DNA of 36,867 bases from an uncultured Oscillospiraceae bacterium (GTDB taxonomy: Bacteria; Bacillota; Clostridia; Oscillospirales; Oscillospiraceae): positions 1-36,867 of the forward strand of contig CANPXW010000014.1 of assembly GCA_947587025.1 (NCBI GenBank), written 5' to 3'. A model generated the notes under the pieces. It had not been told where the DNA came from. It saw nothing but the letters and a program-made list of their open reading frames with translations, and did no database searches. A program made the position numbers and the translations under genes. This document shows positions 8,223-16,120 of this stretch, one piece after another; the first letter of the stretch is position 1; each line of letters starts with the position of its first letter.

Positions 8223-9386
8223 ATGAAACACACTGCCAGGAAAATGCTCACCTTCGCGATGGTCCTGACCTTGCTGGTCAGCCTGTGCTCCGTTTTCGCT
8301 CTGGCCGACGGCGACGGCGCCTTCAAGGTCGGCGGCACCGGCCCCCTGACCGGCGGCGCGGCCATCTACGGCAACGCGGCCATGAACGGCGCGCAGATCG
8401 CTGTGGACGAGATCAACGCCGAGGGCGGCATCCAGTTCGAGCTGAAGTATGAGGACGACGCGCACGACGCCGAGAAGGCTGTCAACGCCTACAACGCCCT
8501 GAAGGACTGGGAGATGCAGCTGAGCCTGGGCTCCGTCACCTCCGCTCCGGCCAACGCCACCTCCGCTGAGAACTTCAACGACCACATCTTCGCTCTGACC
8601 CCCTCCGCCTCCGCCCCCACCGTCATCGACGGCAAGGACAACGTGTTCCAGATGTGCTTCTCCGACCCCAACCAGGGCGGCGCTTCCGCGCAGTACATCT
8701 CCGACATGAAGCTGGGCTCCAAGATCGCTGTGATCTGGAAGAACGACGAGGACTACTCCACCGGCATCCGCAACTCCTTCATGGACAAGGCTGAGGAGCT
8801 GGGCCTGGAGGTCGTCTCCGAGACCACCTTCGCCGCCGGCAACGACACCGACTTCACCGTGCAGCTGACCTCTGCCCAGGCTGCCGGGGCCGACCTGGTG
8901 TTCCTGCCCATGTACTATCAGCCCGCTTCCCTGATCCTGTCCCAGGCCGCCGCCATGGGCTATGAGCCCAAGTGGTTCGGCGTGGACGGCATGGACGGCA
9001 TCCTGACCATGGAGGGCTTCGACCCCGCTATGGCCGAGGGCGTCATGCTGCTGACCCCCTTCAACGCCGACGCCGAGGACGATGCTACCGTGGCCTTCGT
9101 GGAGAAGTATCAGGAGCTCTACGACGAGATCCCCAACCAGTTCGCCGCCGATGCTTATGACTGCATCTACGCCTACAAGCAGGCCCTGGAGGCCGCCGGC
9201 GCTACCCCCGACATGAGCGCTGAGGAGCTCAACAGCCTGATGATCGAGCAGTTCACCTCCATGACCTTCGACGGCCTGACCGGTTCCGGCATGACCTGGG
9301 ACGAGACCGGCGCCGTGTCCAAGAGCCCCAAGGGCATGGTCATCCAGGACGGCGCGTATGTCGGCCTGGGCACTGACGCCGAGTAA
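8223..9386 (+). CDS. livJ: Branched-chain amino-acid ABC transporter substrate-binding protein
   Basis: Periplasmic-binding-protein type I receptor for leucine, isoleucine and valine or related ligands (Peripla_BP_6). Signal peptide of about 27 residues ending VFALA/DGDG. A cysteine occurs within it (SLCSV) but without a lipobox, so secretion by signal peptidase I is more likely than lipidation. The mature part begins with the family hallmark KVGGTGPLTGGAAIYGNAAMNGAQIAVDEIN and has LGSVTSAPANA, TPSASAPTV and FGVDGMDGI. 387 residues, normal length. First gene of livJ-H-M-G-F. The exact ligand is uncertain. Confidence 0.93.
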   Translation: MKHTARKMLTFAMVLTLLVSLCSVFALADGDGAFKVGGTGPLTGGAAIYGNAAMNGAQIAVDEINAEGGIQFELKYEDDAHDAEKAVNAYNALKDWEMQLSLGSVTSAPANATSAENFNDHIFALTPSASAPTVIDGKDNVFQMCFSDPNQGGASAQYISDMKLGSKIAVIWKNDEDYSTGIRNSFMDKAEELGLEVVSETTFAAGNDTDFTVQLTSAQAAGADLVFLPMYYQPASLILSQAAAMGYEPKWFGVDGMDGILTMEGFDPAMAEGVMLLTPFNADAEDDATVAFVEKYQELYDEIPNQFAADAYDCIYAYKQALEAAGATPDMSAEELNSLMIEQFTSMTFDGLTGSGMTWDETGAVSKSPKGMVIQDGAYVGLGTDAE

Positions 9387-9408
9387 GAGAACCTGACCTT
9401 TCAAAGCG

Positions 9409-9455
9409 GCCGGAGCAGAGGCTTTGCGCATCTGCTCCGGCTTTGCCGGATTTTT
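9409..9455 (+). terminator. Intercistronic hairpin (partial terminator) between livJ and livH
   Basis: 11-bp perfect stem GCCGGAGCAGA (9409-9419) / TCTGCTCCGGC (9431-9441), then CTTTGCCGGATTTTT. It is positioned like the hairpin after the 5567 binding-protein gene and probably raises livJ expression relative to the membrane genes. Confidence 0.7.
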
Positions 9456-9499
9456 CGCACTCCCCTATCCCTTTCAAATGACCGCAAGGGGGCTTTTTC

Positions 9500-10381
9500 A
9501 TGACCTTTCTGAACTACGTGCTCAGCGGCATCAGCCTGGGCAGCATCTATGCCATCATTGCCCTGGGCTACACCATGGTCTACGGCATCGCCAAGATGCT
9601 CAACTTCGCCCACGGCGACGTGATCATGGTGGGCGCGTACATATGCTTTTTCGCCGTGACCCGCTATTCCCTGCCGCCGCTGGTGGGCGTGCTCGCCGCC
9701 ATGGCCGTATGCACCGTGCTGGGCATCCTGGTGGAACGCTTTGCCTATAAGCCGCTGCGCACCGCGCCCAGCCTGGCCGTGCTGATCACCGCCATCGGCG
9801 TCAGCTACTTTCTGCAAAACGGCGCGCAGCTGCTGTGGACGCCCAACCCCAAGGTGTTCTCCTCCGTGGTGGGCACCGGGCGGCTGGCCCTCTTCGGCGG
9901 CCAGCTCACCGTCTCCTATGTGACCATCACCACCATCGTCTCCTGCATCGTCATCATGATCGCGCTGACCTGGTTCACGGGCAACACGAAGATGGGCAAG
10001 GCCATGCGGGCCTGCTCGGAGGACAAGGGCGCGGCCCAGTTGATGGGCATCAACGTCAACTCCACCATCTCCGTCACCTTCGCCATCGGCTCCGCCCTGG
10101 CGGCCATCGCCGGCGTGCTGCTGTGTTCGGCCTACCCCACCCTGGTGCCCACCACCGGCTCTATGCCCGGCATCAAGGCCTTCACCGCCGCTGTGTTCGG
10201 CGGCATCGGCTCCATCCCCGGGGCCTTCCTGGGCGGGCTGCTGCTGGGCGTGATAGAGATATTCGCCAAGGCATATATCTCCACCCAGCTTTCCGACGCC
10301 GTGGTGTTCGCCGTGCTGATCGTCGTCCTGCTCGTCAAGCCCGCCGGGCTTCTGGGCAAGCAGGTCAGCGAGAAAGTCTGA
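9500..10381 (+). CDS. livH: Branched-chain amino-acid ABC transporter permease LivH
   Basis: First membrane subunit of the Liv importer (BPD_transp_2). 293 residues, multi-helix, with the family signatures GSIYAIIALGYTMVYGIAKMLNFAHGD near the N terminus, SYFLQNGAQLLWT, and the ATPase-contacting loop MRACSEDKGAAQLMGINVN near residue 170, followed by GIGSIPGAFLGGLLLGVIE. AAGGGGG ribosome site before the ATG. It is followed directly by livM. Confidence 0.95.
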   Translation: MTFLNYVLSGISLGSIYAIIALGYTMVYGIAKMLNFAHGDVIMVGAYICFFAVTRYSLPPLVGVLAAMAVCTVLGILVERFAYKPLRTAPSLAVLITAIGVSYFLQNGAQLLWTPNPKVFSSVVGTGRLALFGGQLTVSYVTITTIVSCIVIMIALTWFTGNTKMGKAMRACSEDKGAAQLMGINVNSTISVTFAIGSALAAIAGVLLCSAYPTLVPTTGSMPGIKAFTAAVFGGIGSIPGAFLGGLLLGVIEIFAKAYISTQLSDAVVFAVLIVVLLVKPAGLLGKQVSEKV

Positions 10382-10391
10382 GGTGCGCCCC

Positions 10392-11483
10392 ATGAAGAAC
10401 AAATCGCTGAACCGAAACGCCCGCAAGAACTTCGTCACCTACGGGCTGGTCATCGCGGCCTACGCCATCTTGCAGACCATGTCGGCCACCGGCTCCATGT
10501 CCTCCTCCCTGAAGGGCATGCTGGTGCCCATCTGCGCCTATGTGGTCATGGCCGTGTCCCTGAACCTGACGGTGGGCGTGCTGGGCGAGCTGAGTCTGGG
10601 CCACGCGGGCTTTATGAGCGTGGGCGCCTTCACCGGCGTCACTGCGGCCATGTCCCTGCAGAACATCGTCCCCTCCCCCATCCTGCGCCTGCTCATCGGC
10701 ATGGTCACCGGCGCCGTCTTTGCCGCCTTTGCCGGCGTGCTCATCGGCATCCCGGTGCTGCGGCTAAAGGGCGACTATCTGGCCATCGTCACCCTGGCCT
10801 TCGGCGAGATCATCAAGAGCATCATCAATAACCTCTACGTGGGCGTGGACGAAAACGGCCTGCAGCTGAGCCTGCTGACCAACAAGATGGCTCTGGCGGA
10901 CGGCGGCAAGATCATCATCAACGGCCCCATGGGCATCACCACCATCGAAAAGCTGTCCACTTTCACCGTGGGCTTCCTGCTGGTCATGCTCACGCTGTTC
11001 ATCGTGTTCAACCTGGTCAACAGCCGCTCCGGACGGGCCATCATGGCCATCCGGGACAACCGCATCGCCGCCGAGAGCGTGGGCGTGAACGTGGTGAAAT
11101 ACCGGCTCATGGCCTTTGTGACCTCCGCTGCCCTGGCGGGCGCGGCCGGTACCCTGTTCGCCATGAACTACTCCACCATCATCGCCAACAAGTTCGACTT
11201 CAACACCTCCATCCTGGTGCTGGTGTTCGTGGTTCTGGGCGGCCTGGGCAACATGCTGGGCTCCATCATCGCCGCCGCCGCGCTGACCATCCTGCCGGAG
11301 GCCCTGCGTCAGTTCGCGGACTACCGCATGTTGATCTACGCCATCGTGCTGATCCTGGTCATGCTCATCACCAACAACCCGGTCCTGAAGGGCTATATGG
11401 ACATCATCAAGGGCAAGCTGACGGGCCGCGCGAAGAAGCCCGAAGGCCCTGCCCCGGAAGGAGGCGCTGGAAATGGCAAATAA
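10392..11483 (+). CDS. livM: Branched-chain amino-acid ABC transporter permease LivM
   Basis: Second membrane subunit of the Liv importer, 363 residues from the ATG at 10392. I prefer this start to the in-frame GTG at 10383 because GAGGTG at 10380-10385 is then a well-placed ribosome site. Signatures: LNLTVGVLGELSLGHAGFMSVGAF, GIPVLRLKGDYLAIVTLAFGEI, and the coupling loop MAIRDNRIAAESVGVNV with FVVLGGLGNMLGSIIAA. The C terminus is a charged K/P/G-rich tail and overlaps livG by 11 bases. Confidence 0.95.
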   Translation: MKNKSLNRNARKNFVTYGLVIAAYAILQTMSATGSMSSSLKGMLVPICAYVVMAVSLNLTVGVLGELSLGHAGFMSVGAFTGVTAAMSLQNIVPSPILRLLIGMVTGAVFAAFAGVLIGIPVLRLKGDYLAIVTLAFGEIIKSIINNLYVGVDENGLQLSLLTNKMALADGGKIIINGPMGITTIEKLSTFTVGFLLVMLTLFIVFNLVNSRSGRAIMAIRDNRIAAESVGVNVVKYRLMAFVTSAALAGAAGTLFAMNYSTIIANKFDFNTSILVLVFVVLGGLGNMLGSIIAAAALTILPEALRQFADYRMLIYAIVLILVMLITNNPVLKGYMDIIKGKLTGRAKKPEGPAPEGGAGNGK

Positions 11484-12312
11484 GGTCAAACTGGTCCCTG
11501 TCCCCAGCCGCAGCGTCATTCCCGAGCGGGACATCGACAAGTCCCCCATCCTGGAGACCCATCACCTGGGCATCGACTTCGGCGGCCTGGTGGCGGTGGA
11601 CGACTTCAACCTGACCATCGGCCGCACGGAGATCGCGGGCCTCATCGGTCCCAACGGTGCGGGCAAGACCACGGTGTTCAACATGCTCACCAACGTCTAC
11701 CAGCCCACGCGCGGCTCCATCCTGCTGGACGGCCGGGAGACCAAGGGCATGAAGACCAGTCAGGTGTGCAAGCTGGGCATCGCCCGCACCTTCCAGAATA
11801 TCCGCCTGTTCAGCAACATGACGGTCACGGAGAACATCCTGGTGGGCCTGCACGACGAGATGAGCTACAACGCCTTGTCCGGCATCCTGCGCCTGCCCTC
11901 CTTCTACCGCAGCGAGCGCATCGCCCGCCAGCGGGCCATGGAGCTTTTAAGCATCTTCAATATGGAGGACATGGCCGACGACGAGGCCGGCTCCCTCCCC
12001 TACGGCGCACAGCGCCGGCTGGAGATACTCCGGGCCCTGGCTACCAATCCCAGCCTGTTGCTGCTGGACGAGCCGGCGGCGGGCATGAACCCCTCCGAGA
12101 CGGAGGAGCTGATGGAGAACATCCGCCGCATCCGGGACATGTTCCAGATCGCCGTGCTGCTCATCGAGCATGACATGAACCTGGTCATGGGCATATGCGA
12201 GGGCATATGCGTGCTCAACTACGGCAAGGTCATCGCCAAGGGCGATCCGGACCAGATCAAAAACGACCCCGTGGTCATCGAGGCCTATCTGGGCAAGAAG
12301 GGGGCGAAGTGA
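11473..12312 (+). CDS. livG: Branched-chain amino-acid ABC transporter ATPase LivG
   Basis: Cytosolic ATPase of the Liv system. About 25 extra N-terminal residues precede the conserved ILETHHLGIDFGGLVAVDDF. Walker A GPNGAGKTT, then TRTFQNIRLF-type Q-loop (ARTFQNIRLFSNMTVTEN), LivG-type signature LPYGAQRRLEI, Walker B LLLDEPAAGMNPSE, and switch LLIEHDMNLVMGI. The C-terminal QIKNDPVVIEAYLG is typical of LivG. 279 residues. Overlaps livM; one base separates it from livF. Confidence 0.95.
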   Translation: MANKVKLVPVPSRSVIPERDIDKSPILETHHLGIDFGGLVAVDDFNLTIGRTEIAGLIGPNGAGKTTVFNMLTNVYQPTRGSILLDGRETKGMKTSQVCKLGIARTFQNIRLFSNMTVTENILVGLHDEMSYNALSGILRLPSFYRSERIARQRAMELLSIFNMEDMADDEAGSLPYGAQRRLEILRALATNPSLLLLDEPAAGMNPSETEELMENIRRIRDMFQIAVLLIEHDMNLVMGICEGICVLNYGKVIAKGDPDQIKNDPVVIEAYLGKKGAK

Positions 12313-12313
12313 C

Positions 12314-13015
12314 ATGATGCTGACCGTTGAGAACATCGACGTGTTTTACGGCGCTATCCACGCCATCAAGGGCATATCCTTCCAGGTGGACGAGGGCGAG
12401 ATCGTGGCCCTGATCGGCGCCAACGGCGCGGGCAAGTCCACCACCCTGAAGACCGTCTCCGGCATCATGCACCCCCGCAACGGGAAGATCACCTTCCTGG
12501 GCGAGGACATCACCCGCACCGACGGCTATAAGCTGCCCGCTAAGGGCCTGGCCCAGGTGCCGGAAGGCCGGCGCATCTTCCTGCAGATGACGGTGATGGA
12601 GAACCTGGAAATGGGCGCGTACATCCACAAGAAGGTGCCCCAGTCCGACTTTGACAACGTGTTCGAGCACTTCCCCCGCCTGAAGGAGCGCCGCAGCCAG
12701 ATCGCCGGCACCCTCTCCGGCGGCGAGCAGCAGATGCTGGCCATGGGCCGGGCGCTGATGAGCCACCCCAAGCTGCTGATGCTGGACGAACCGTCCATGG
12801 GTCTGGCCCCCATCCTGGTGGAGGAGATATTCAAGATCATCCAGGAGTTCCACGCCGCCGGCACCACCATCCTGCTGGTGGAGCAGAACGCGGAGATGGC
12901 CCTGCAGATAGCCGACCGGGCCTACGTGCTGGAGTCCGGGGCCATCGCCCTGTCCGGCACCGGCGCAGAGCTGGCCGCCAGCGACGAGATCAAGAAGGCA
13001 TATCTCGGTGGCTAA
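12314..13015 (+). CDS. livF: Branched-chain amino-acid ABC transporter ATPase LivF
   Basis: Second ATPase of the Liv system, 233 residues. Walker A GANGAGKSTT, LivF-specific QVPEGRRIFLQMTVMENLEMG, signature LSGGEQQMLAMGRAL, Walker B LMLDEPSMGLAPILVEEIF and LLVEQNAEMAL (the LivF form with Q-N after E). Two consecutive ATG codons are possible starts (12314 or 12317). Last gene of the liv operon. Confidence 0.96.
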   Translation: MMLTVENIDVFYGAIHAIKGISFQVDEGEIVALIGANGAGKSTTLKTVSGIMHPRNGKITFLGEDITRTDGYKLPAKGLAQVPEGRRIFLQMTVMENLEMGAYIHKKVPQSDFDNVFEHFPRLKERRSQIAGTLSGGEQQMLAMGRALMSHPKLLMLDEPSMGLAPILVEEIFKIIQEFHAAGTTILLVEQNAEMALQIADRAYVLESGAIALSGTGAELAASDEIKKAYLGG

Positions 13016-13033
13016 ATAAGCGCATACCCGCAA

Positions 13034-13065
13034 AAACGGCGCATGGAATTCTCCATGCGCCGTTT
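13034..13065. terminator. Bidirectional terminator between convergent livF and the PF04392-system ATPase gene
   Basis: Perfect 14-bp stem AAACGGCGCATGGA / TCCATGCGCCGTTT with loop ATTC. T-rich sequence follows on the plus strand (TTTCACTTTTG) and GTTTTTG on the minus strand, so it can end both convergent operons. Confidence 0.9.
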
Positions 13066-13080
13066 CACTTTTGCTTTCGT

Positions 13081-13875
13081 TTACGCCAGCAGGGCCTTGT
13101 CGCTCTGGATGCTGCTGCCGGCAAGCTCCGCGAACTTGTCCAGCAGGTCCTTCATGGTCAGCTTCTGCTTCTCCTCCCCGGCCACGTCGAAGATGATCTT
13201 CCCCTCGTTCATCATGATGAGGCGGTTGCCGTGGACGATGGCGTCCTTCATGTTGTGGGTGACCATGAACGCGGTCAGGTGGTGCTCCCGGATGATGGCG
13301 TCGGTGGTGTTCAACACCTTCTCCGCCGTTTTGGGGTCCAGGGCGGCGGTGTGCTCGTCCAGTAGCAGCAGCTTAGGCTTCTGCAGCGTGGCCATCAGCA
13401 GGGTCAGCGCCTGGCGCTGGCCGCCGGACAGCAGCCCCACCTTGGTGGTCATTCTGTCCTCCAGCCCCAGGTCCAGGGTCTTCAGCTGCTCCCGGTACTC
13501 CTCCTGCTCCTTTTTCGTGATGCCCACCCGCAGGGTCCGCCGGGCGCCCCGGCGCTTGGCCAGAGCGAGATTTTCCTGTATCTCCATGGTGGCGGCAGTG
13601 CCGGTCATGGGGTCCTGGAACACACGGCCCAGGAACTTTGCCCGCTTATACTCCGGCAGGCCGGTCACGTCCTGTCCGTCTATCACGATGGAGCCGGCGT
13701 CGATGGGCCATACGCCGGCGATGGCGTTGAGCACCGTAGACTTGCCTGCGCCGTTGGAGCCGATGACGGTGACGAAATCACCCTCGTTCAGCTTCAGGCT
13801 GACGCCGTTGAGGGCACGCTTTTCGTTCACGGTGCCGGGGTTGAAGGTCTTATAGATGTTATTCAGCTCAAGCAT
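13081..13875 (-). CDS. ABC transporter ATPase of a TrpXYZ/PF04392-type importer
   Basis: 264-residue ATPase. Walker A GSNGAGKSTV, Q-loop RVFQDPMTGTAATM, signature LSGGQRQALTLLMATL and Walker B LLLDEHTAALDPKTA. The LDEHTAALDP form and the MTGTAATMEIQENLALA segment are typical of the ATPases that accompany ABC_sub_bind (PF04392) receptors, such as the streptococcal tryptophan system TrpXYZ. The switch is MVTHNMKDAI. It overlaps the permease gene by 8 bases and ends at the shared terminator. The substrate cannot be read from the ATPase. Confidence 0.9.
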   Translation of the reverse strand: MLELNNIYKTFNPGTVNEKRALNGVSLKLNEGDFVTVIGSNGAGKSTVLNAIAGVWPIDAGSIVIDGQDVTGLPEYKRAKFLGRVFQDPMTGTAATMEIQENLALAKRRGARRTLRVGITKKEQEEYREQLKTLDLGLEDRMTTKVGLLSGGQRQALTLLMATLQKPKLLLLDEHTAALDPKTAEKVLNTTDAIIREHHLTAFMVTHNMKDAIVHGNRLIMMNEGKIIFDVAGEEKQKLTMKDLLDKFAELAGSSIQSDKALLA

Positions 13876-14812
13876 CCGCCTTGACCTCCTTTTTCGCCTT
13901 GGTGAAGTACTTCTCCTTCCAATAGGGGACCGTCAGGAAGATGGCCACCACCAGCGCGGTGAGCAGCTTCAGGTCTGTGGACTCCAGGCCCATGCGCAGC
14001 ACCAGCGTGATGACCATGTAGTAGATGATGGCCCCAATGACGGCAGACAGCAGCTTCAGCGCGAAGTTGCGGAACACCTTCCCCAGCAGCACCTCGCCGA
14101 TGATGACGGCTGCCAGGCCTATCACGATGGCGCCGCGCCCCATGTCGATGGTGGCGCTGCCGGAATACTGGGCCAGCAGCGCGCCGGACAGGGCTACCAG
14201 GCCGTTGGACACCACCAGGCCCAGCACCTTGTTCTTGTCAGTGTTGATGCCCTGGGCCCGGCTCATGCTCTGGTTCGCGCCGGTAGCCCGGATGGAGCAG
14301 CCCAGCTCCGTGCCGAAAAACCAATACAGCAGCGCGATGACCGCCGCCACGATGATGGCCAGCAGCAGCAGCGGGTTATTAGTGGACAGCTCCCGTACAT
14401 AGCGGGAGGAGACCAGAAGCGGGTTCCTGTCCACGCTCAGGGCCAGGGTGGCCTTGGTCTTGGCCGAGTCCCCGATGGCCATGATGCGCAGATTCAGCGA
14501 GTACAGCGCCAGCTGGGTCAGGATGCCCGCCAGGATGGCCGGGATGCCGCAGGCGGTGTGCAGCAGGCCCGTGACCAGACCGGCCAGCATACCGGCTATC
14601 ACCGCCATCAGCAGCGCCAGCCAGGGGTTCCAGCCCAGGGAGATCAGCACGGCGCAGACAGCGCCGCCGGTGGCCAGCGAGCCGTCCACCGTCAGGTCGG
14701 CCACGTCCAGTATCTTATACGTCAGGTACACGCCGATGGCCATCAGGCCCCAGGCGAAGCCCTGGCCGCACGCGCCCGGCAGCGAGCGGACGAATGAGAG
14801 AAGAAAGTCCAT
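13868..14812 (-). CDS. ABC transporter permease of a TrpXYZ/PF04392-type importer
   Basis: 314-residue multi-span membrane protein of the BPD_transp_2 (LivH-like) superfamily. N-terminal GQGFAWGLMAIGVYLTYKILDVADLTVDGS and GLLHTACGIPAILAGILTQLALYSLN are characteristic of the YtlA/TrpY-type permeases partnered with PF04392 receptors. The coupling loop is ELGCSIRATGANQSMSRAQGIN near residue 190. GGAGGG ribosome site about 10 bases upstream of the ATG. A terminator-like hairpin separates it from the binding-protein gene. Confidence 0.9.
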   Translation of the reverse strand: MDFLLSFVRSLPGACGQGFAWGLMAIGVYLTYKILDVADLTVDGSLATGGAVCAVLISLGWNPWLALLMAVIAGMLAGLVTGLLHTACGIPAILAGILTQLALYSLNLRIMAIGDSAKTKATLALSVDRNPLLVSSRYVRELSTNNPLLLLAIIVAAVIALLYWFFGTELGCSIRATGANQSMSRAQGINTDKNKVLGLVVSNGLVALSGALLAQYSGSATIDMGRGAIVIGLAAVIIGEVLLGKVFRNFALKLLSAVIGAIIYYMVITLVLRMGLESTDLKLLTALVVAIFLTVPYWKEKYFTKAKKEVKADA

Positions 14813-14849
14813 GGGGTAGCCCTCCGAAGTAATGGATGAATGCCAACGT

Positions 14850-14910
14850 CTATCATAGCAAAACCCAGCGGAAAAGGAAAGACCCTTTTCCGCTGGTTTT
14901 GCGGTTTTTT
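14850..14910 (-). terminator. Intercistronic hairpin between the PF04392 binding protein and its permease
   Basis: Read on the minus strand, an A run and then the stem CCAGCGGAAAAGG (14896-14884 side) with CCTTTTCCGCTGG, ending in GGGTTTTGC. The core arms are 14865-14877 and 14884-14896, and the flanking AAAA/TTTT can extend the stem. It is the third binding-protein/permease junction in the window to carry a hairpin. Its tail holds the 14-mer that recurs at 23078-23091. Confidence 0.75.
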
Positions 14911-14931
14911 CAACGCTCTTCGATGAAAAGC

Positions 14932-15963
14932 TTATTCGGCGGCCTCTTCCGCCTCGGCGTCAGCCTCAGCCTCTTCGCCGTCGGCCTCCTCGGCGTCCTC
15001 GTCATCCTTCTCGATGGCGGTATAGTCCTCGGGGACCTCGATGCCCAGAGCCTCGCAGTTGTCGGGGTTGTAGAGCTTGTCAAGCGTGGTGTCGAAGCCG
15101 ATCGCCATCTCGGACACGTCCTTCTCGCCGGTCAGGATCTGCACGGCCATCTCGCCGGTGATCTGGCCCAGCTCATAGTAGCTGATGGACAGGGTGGCCA
15201 CGCCGCAGCCCTCGCAGATGCCCTCCTCGCCGGCAACGACAGGCACCCCGGCGGGGATGACCACGTCCGCGATGGTGGAGGTGTTGTTGGCAGCGGTGTT
15301 ATCGGTGGGGATGTAGAGCACATCGGAGTTGTCGCAGGCGTTCTGGGTGACGGCCTGCAGATCGTTCACGTCGTTGAAGGCATACATCTCGCACTCATAG
15401 TCCATGTCCTCCAGGAAGCCCTTGATGGTCTCCACCTGGTAGACGGAGTTGGCCTCGGCGGAGCAGTACAGAAGGCCAACGTTCTTCGCGTCGGGGAACA
15501 GCTCCTGGAGCATTTCAGCCTGCTGGTCCAGCGGAGCCAGGTCGGAGGTGCCGGAGACGTTGCCGCCCAGGACCTTGTCCTCGGTGGTGTCCAGCTCCAG
15601 CGCCACGCCGTAGTTGGTGACAGCGGTGCCCAGCACGGGGATGTCGGCGGTGGCGGAAGCCGCAGCCTGGACGGCCGGGGTGGCGTTGGCCAGGATCAGG
15701 TCCACGCTGTTGGCCACGAAGCCGTCGATGATGGTGGTGCAGTTGGCGGTATCGCCGCCGGCGTTGCCCTCGTCAAACACCACGCCGTCCTCGCCGAACG
15801 CCTCGACCAGAGCGTCCTTGAAGCCCTGGGTGGCGGCGTCCAGCGCCGGGTGGGGAGCCAGCTGGCAGATGCCCACATTGTAGGGGCCATCAGAGGCGGA
15901 GGCCATGGCGCTCATAGTCAGCATCATGAGCAGCGCCAGAACGATAGCAAGGATCTTCTTCAT
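14932..15963 (-). CDS. ABC_sub_bind (PF04392/TrpX-like) substrate-binding protein
   Basis: Extracellular receptor of the third importer; 343 residues from the ATG at 15963, chosen because it begins a signal peptide (MKKILAIVLALLMMLTM) with an AAGGAAA ribosome site. A longer frame upstream is not plausible. No cysteine in the signal region (ASA/SDG cleavage predicted), so again no lipobox. Family signatures: YNVGICQLAPHPALDAATQGF, ANATPAVQAAASATADIPVLGTAV, VGLLYCSAEANSVYQVE, ADVVIPAGVPVVAGEEG and SISYYELGQITGEMAVQIL. The last 25 residues are almost only D, E and A. Relatives bind tryptophan or other aromatic compounds. tyrS lies immediately upstream, which hints at an aromatic amino acid but does not prove it. 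Confidence 0.9.
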   Translation of the reverse strand: MKKILAIVLALLMMLTMSAMASASDGPYNVGICQLAPHPALDAATQGFKDALVEAFGEDGVVFDEGNAGGDTANCTTIIDGFVANSVDLILANATPAVQAAASATADIPVLGTAVTNYGVALELDTTEDKVLGGNVSGTSDLAPLDQQAEMLQELFPDAKNVGLLYCSAEANSVYQVETIKGFLEDMDYECEMYAFNDVNDLQAVTQNACDNSDVLYIPTDNTAANNTSTIADVVIPAGVPVVAGEEGICEGCGVATLSISYYELGQITGEMAVQILTGEKDVSEMAIGFDTTLDKLYNPDNCEALGIEVPEDYTAIEKDDEDAEEADGEEAEADAEAEEAAE

Positions 15964-16022
15964 GTCTGTATTTCCTTTCCGGTCAAAGATCGCGCAGAAG
16001 CGCATAGTTTATGTACAGTGAT

Positions 16023-16051
16023 ATTCTAACGCTTTAAATGGATGATGTCAA
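16023..16051 (-). promoter_or_regulatory. Promoter of the PF04392 importer operon
   Basis: Minus strand: perfect -35 TTGACA (16051-16046), 17-base spacer, -10 TAGAAT (16028-16023). Start predicted near 16016, giving a leader of about 53 bases. Confidence 0.85.
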
Positions 16052-16090
16052 TGTACAGTTCTTCCAAAAACCGCACACTGACATCATCCA
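16039..16090 (-). promoter_or_regulatory. 12-bp perfect inverted repeat, operator candidate
   Basis: TGGATGATGTCA (16039-16050) and TGACATCATCCA (16079-16090) are exact inverse copies, 28 bases apart and 40 bp centre to centre. One arm covers the -35 hexamer. Each arm contains the near-palindrome TGATGTCA, so each could bind a dimer, with looping between the sites. The regulator is unknown. Confidence 0.7.
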
Positions 16091-16120
16091 CATTGATGCA
16101 AAATAACTTATTTTCCGCCC

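Noticed and set aside
16100-16114. AAAATAACTTATTTT palindrome after tyrS
   Set aside because: Only A/T pairs with a one-base centre; too weak for a terminator and common by chance in AT-rich gaps.
15964-16120. T-box or riboswitch before the PF04392 importer or around tyrS
   Set aside because: No T-box-like TGG sequence with specifier stem and terminator/antiterminator is visible. tyrS is internal to an operon, and the leader of the importer is only about 53 bases.
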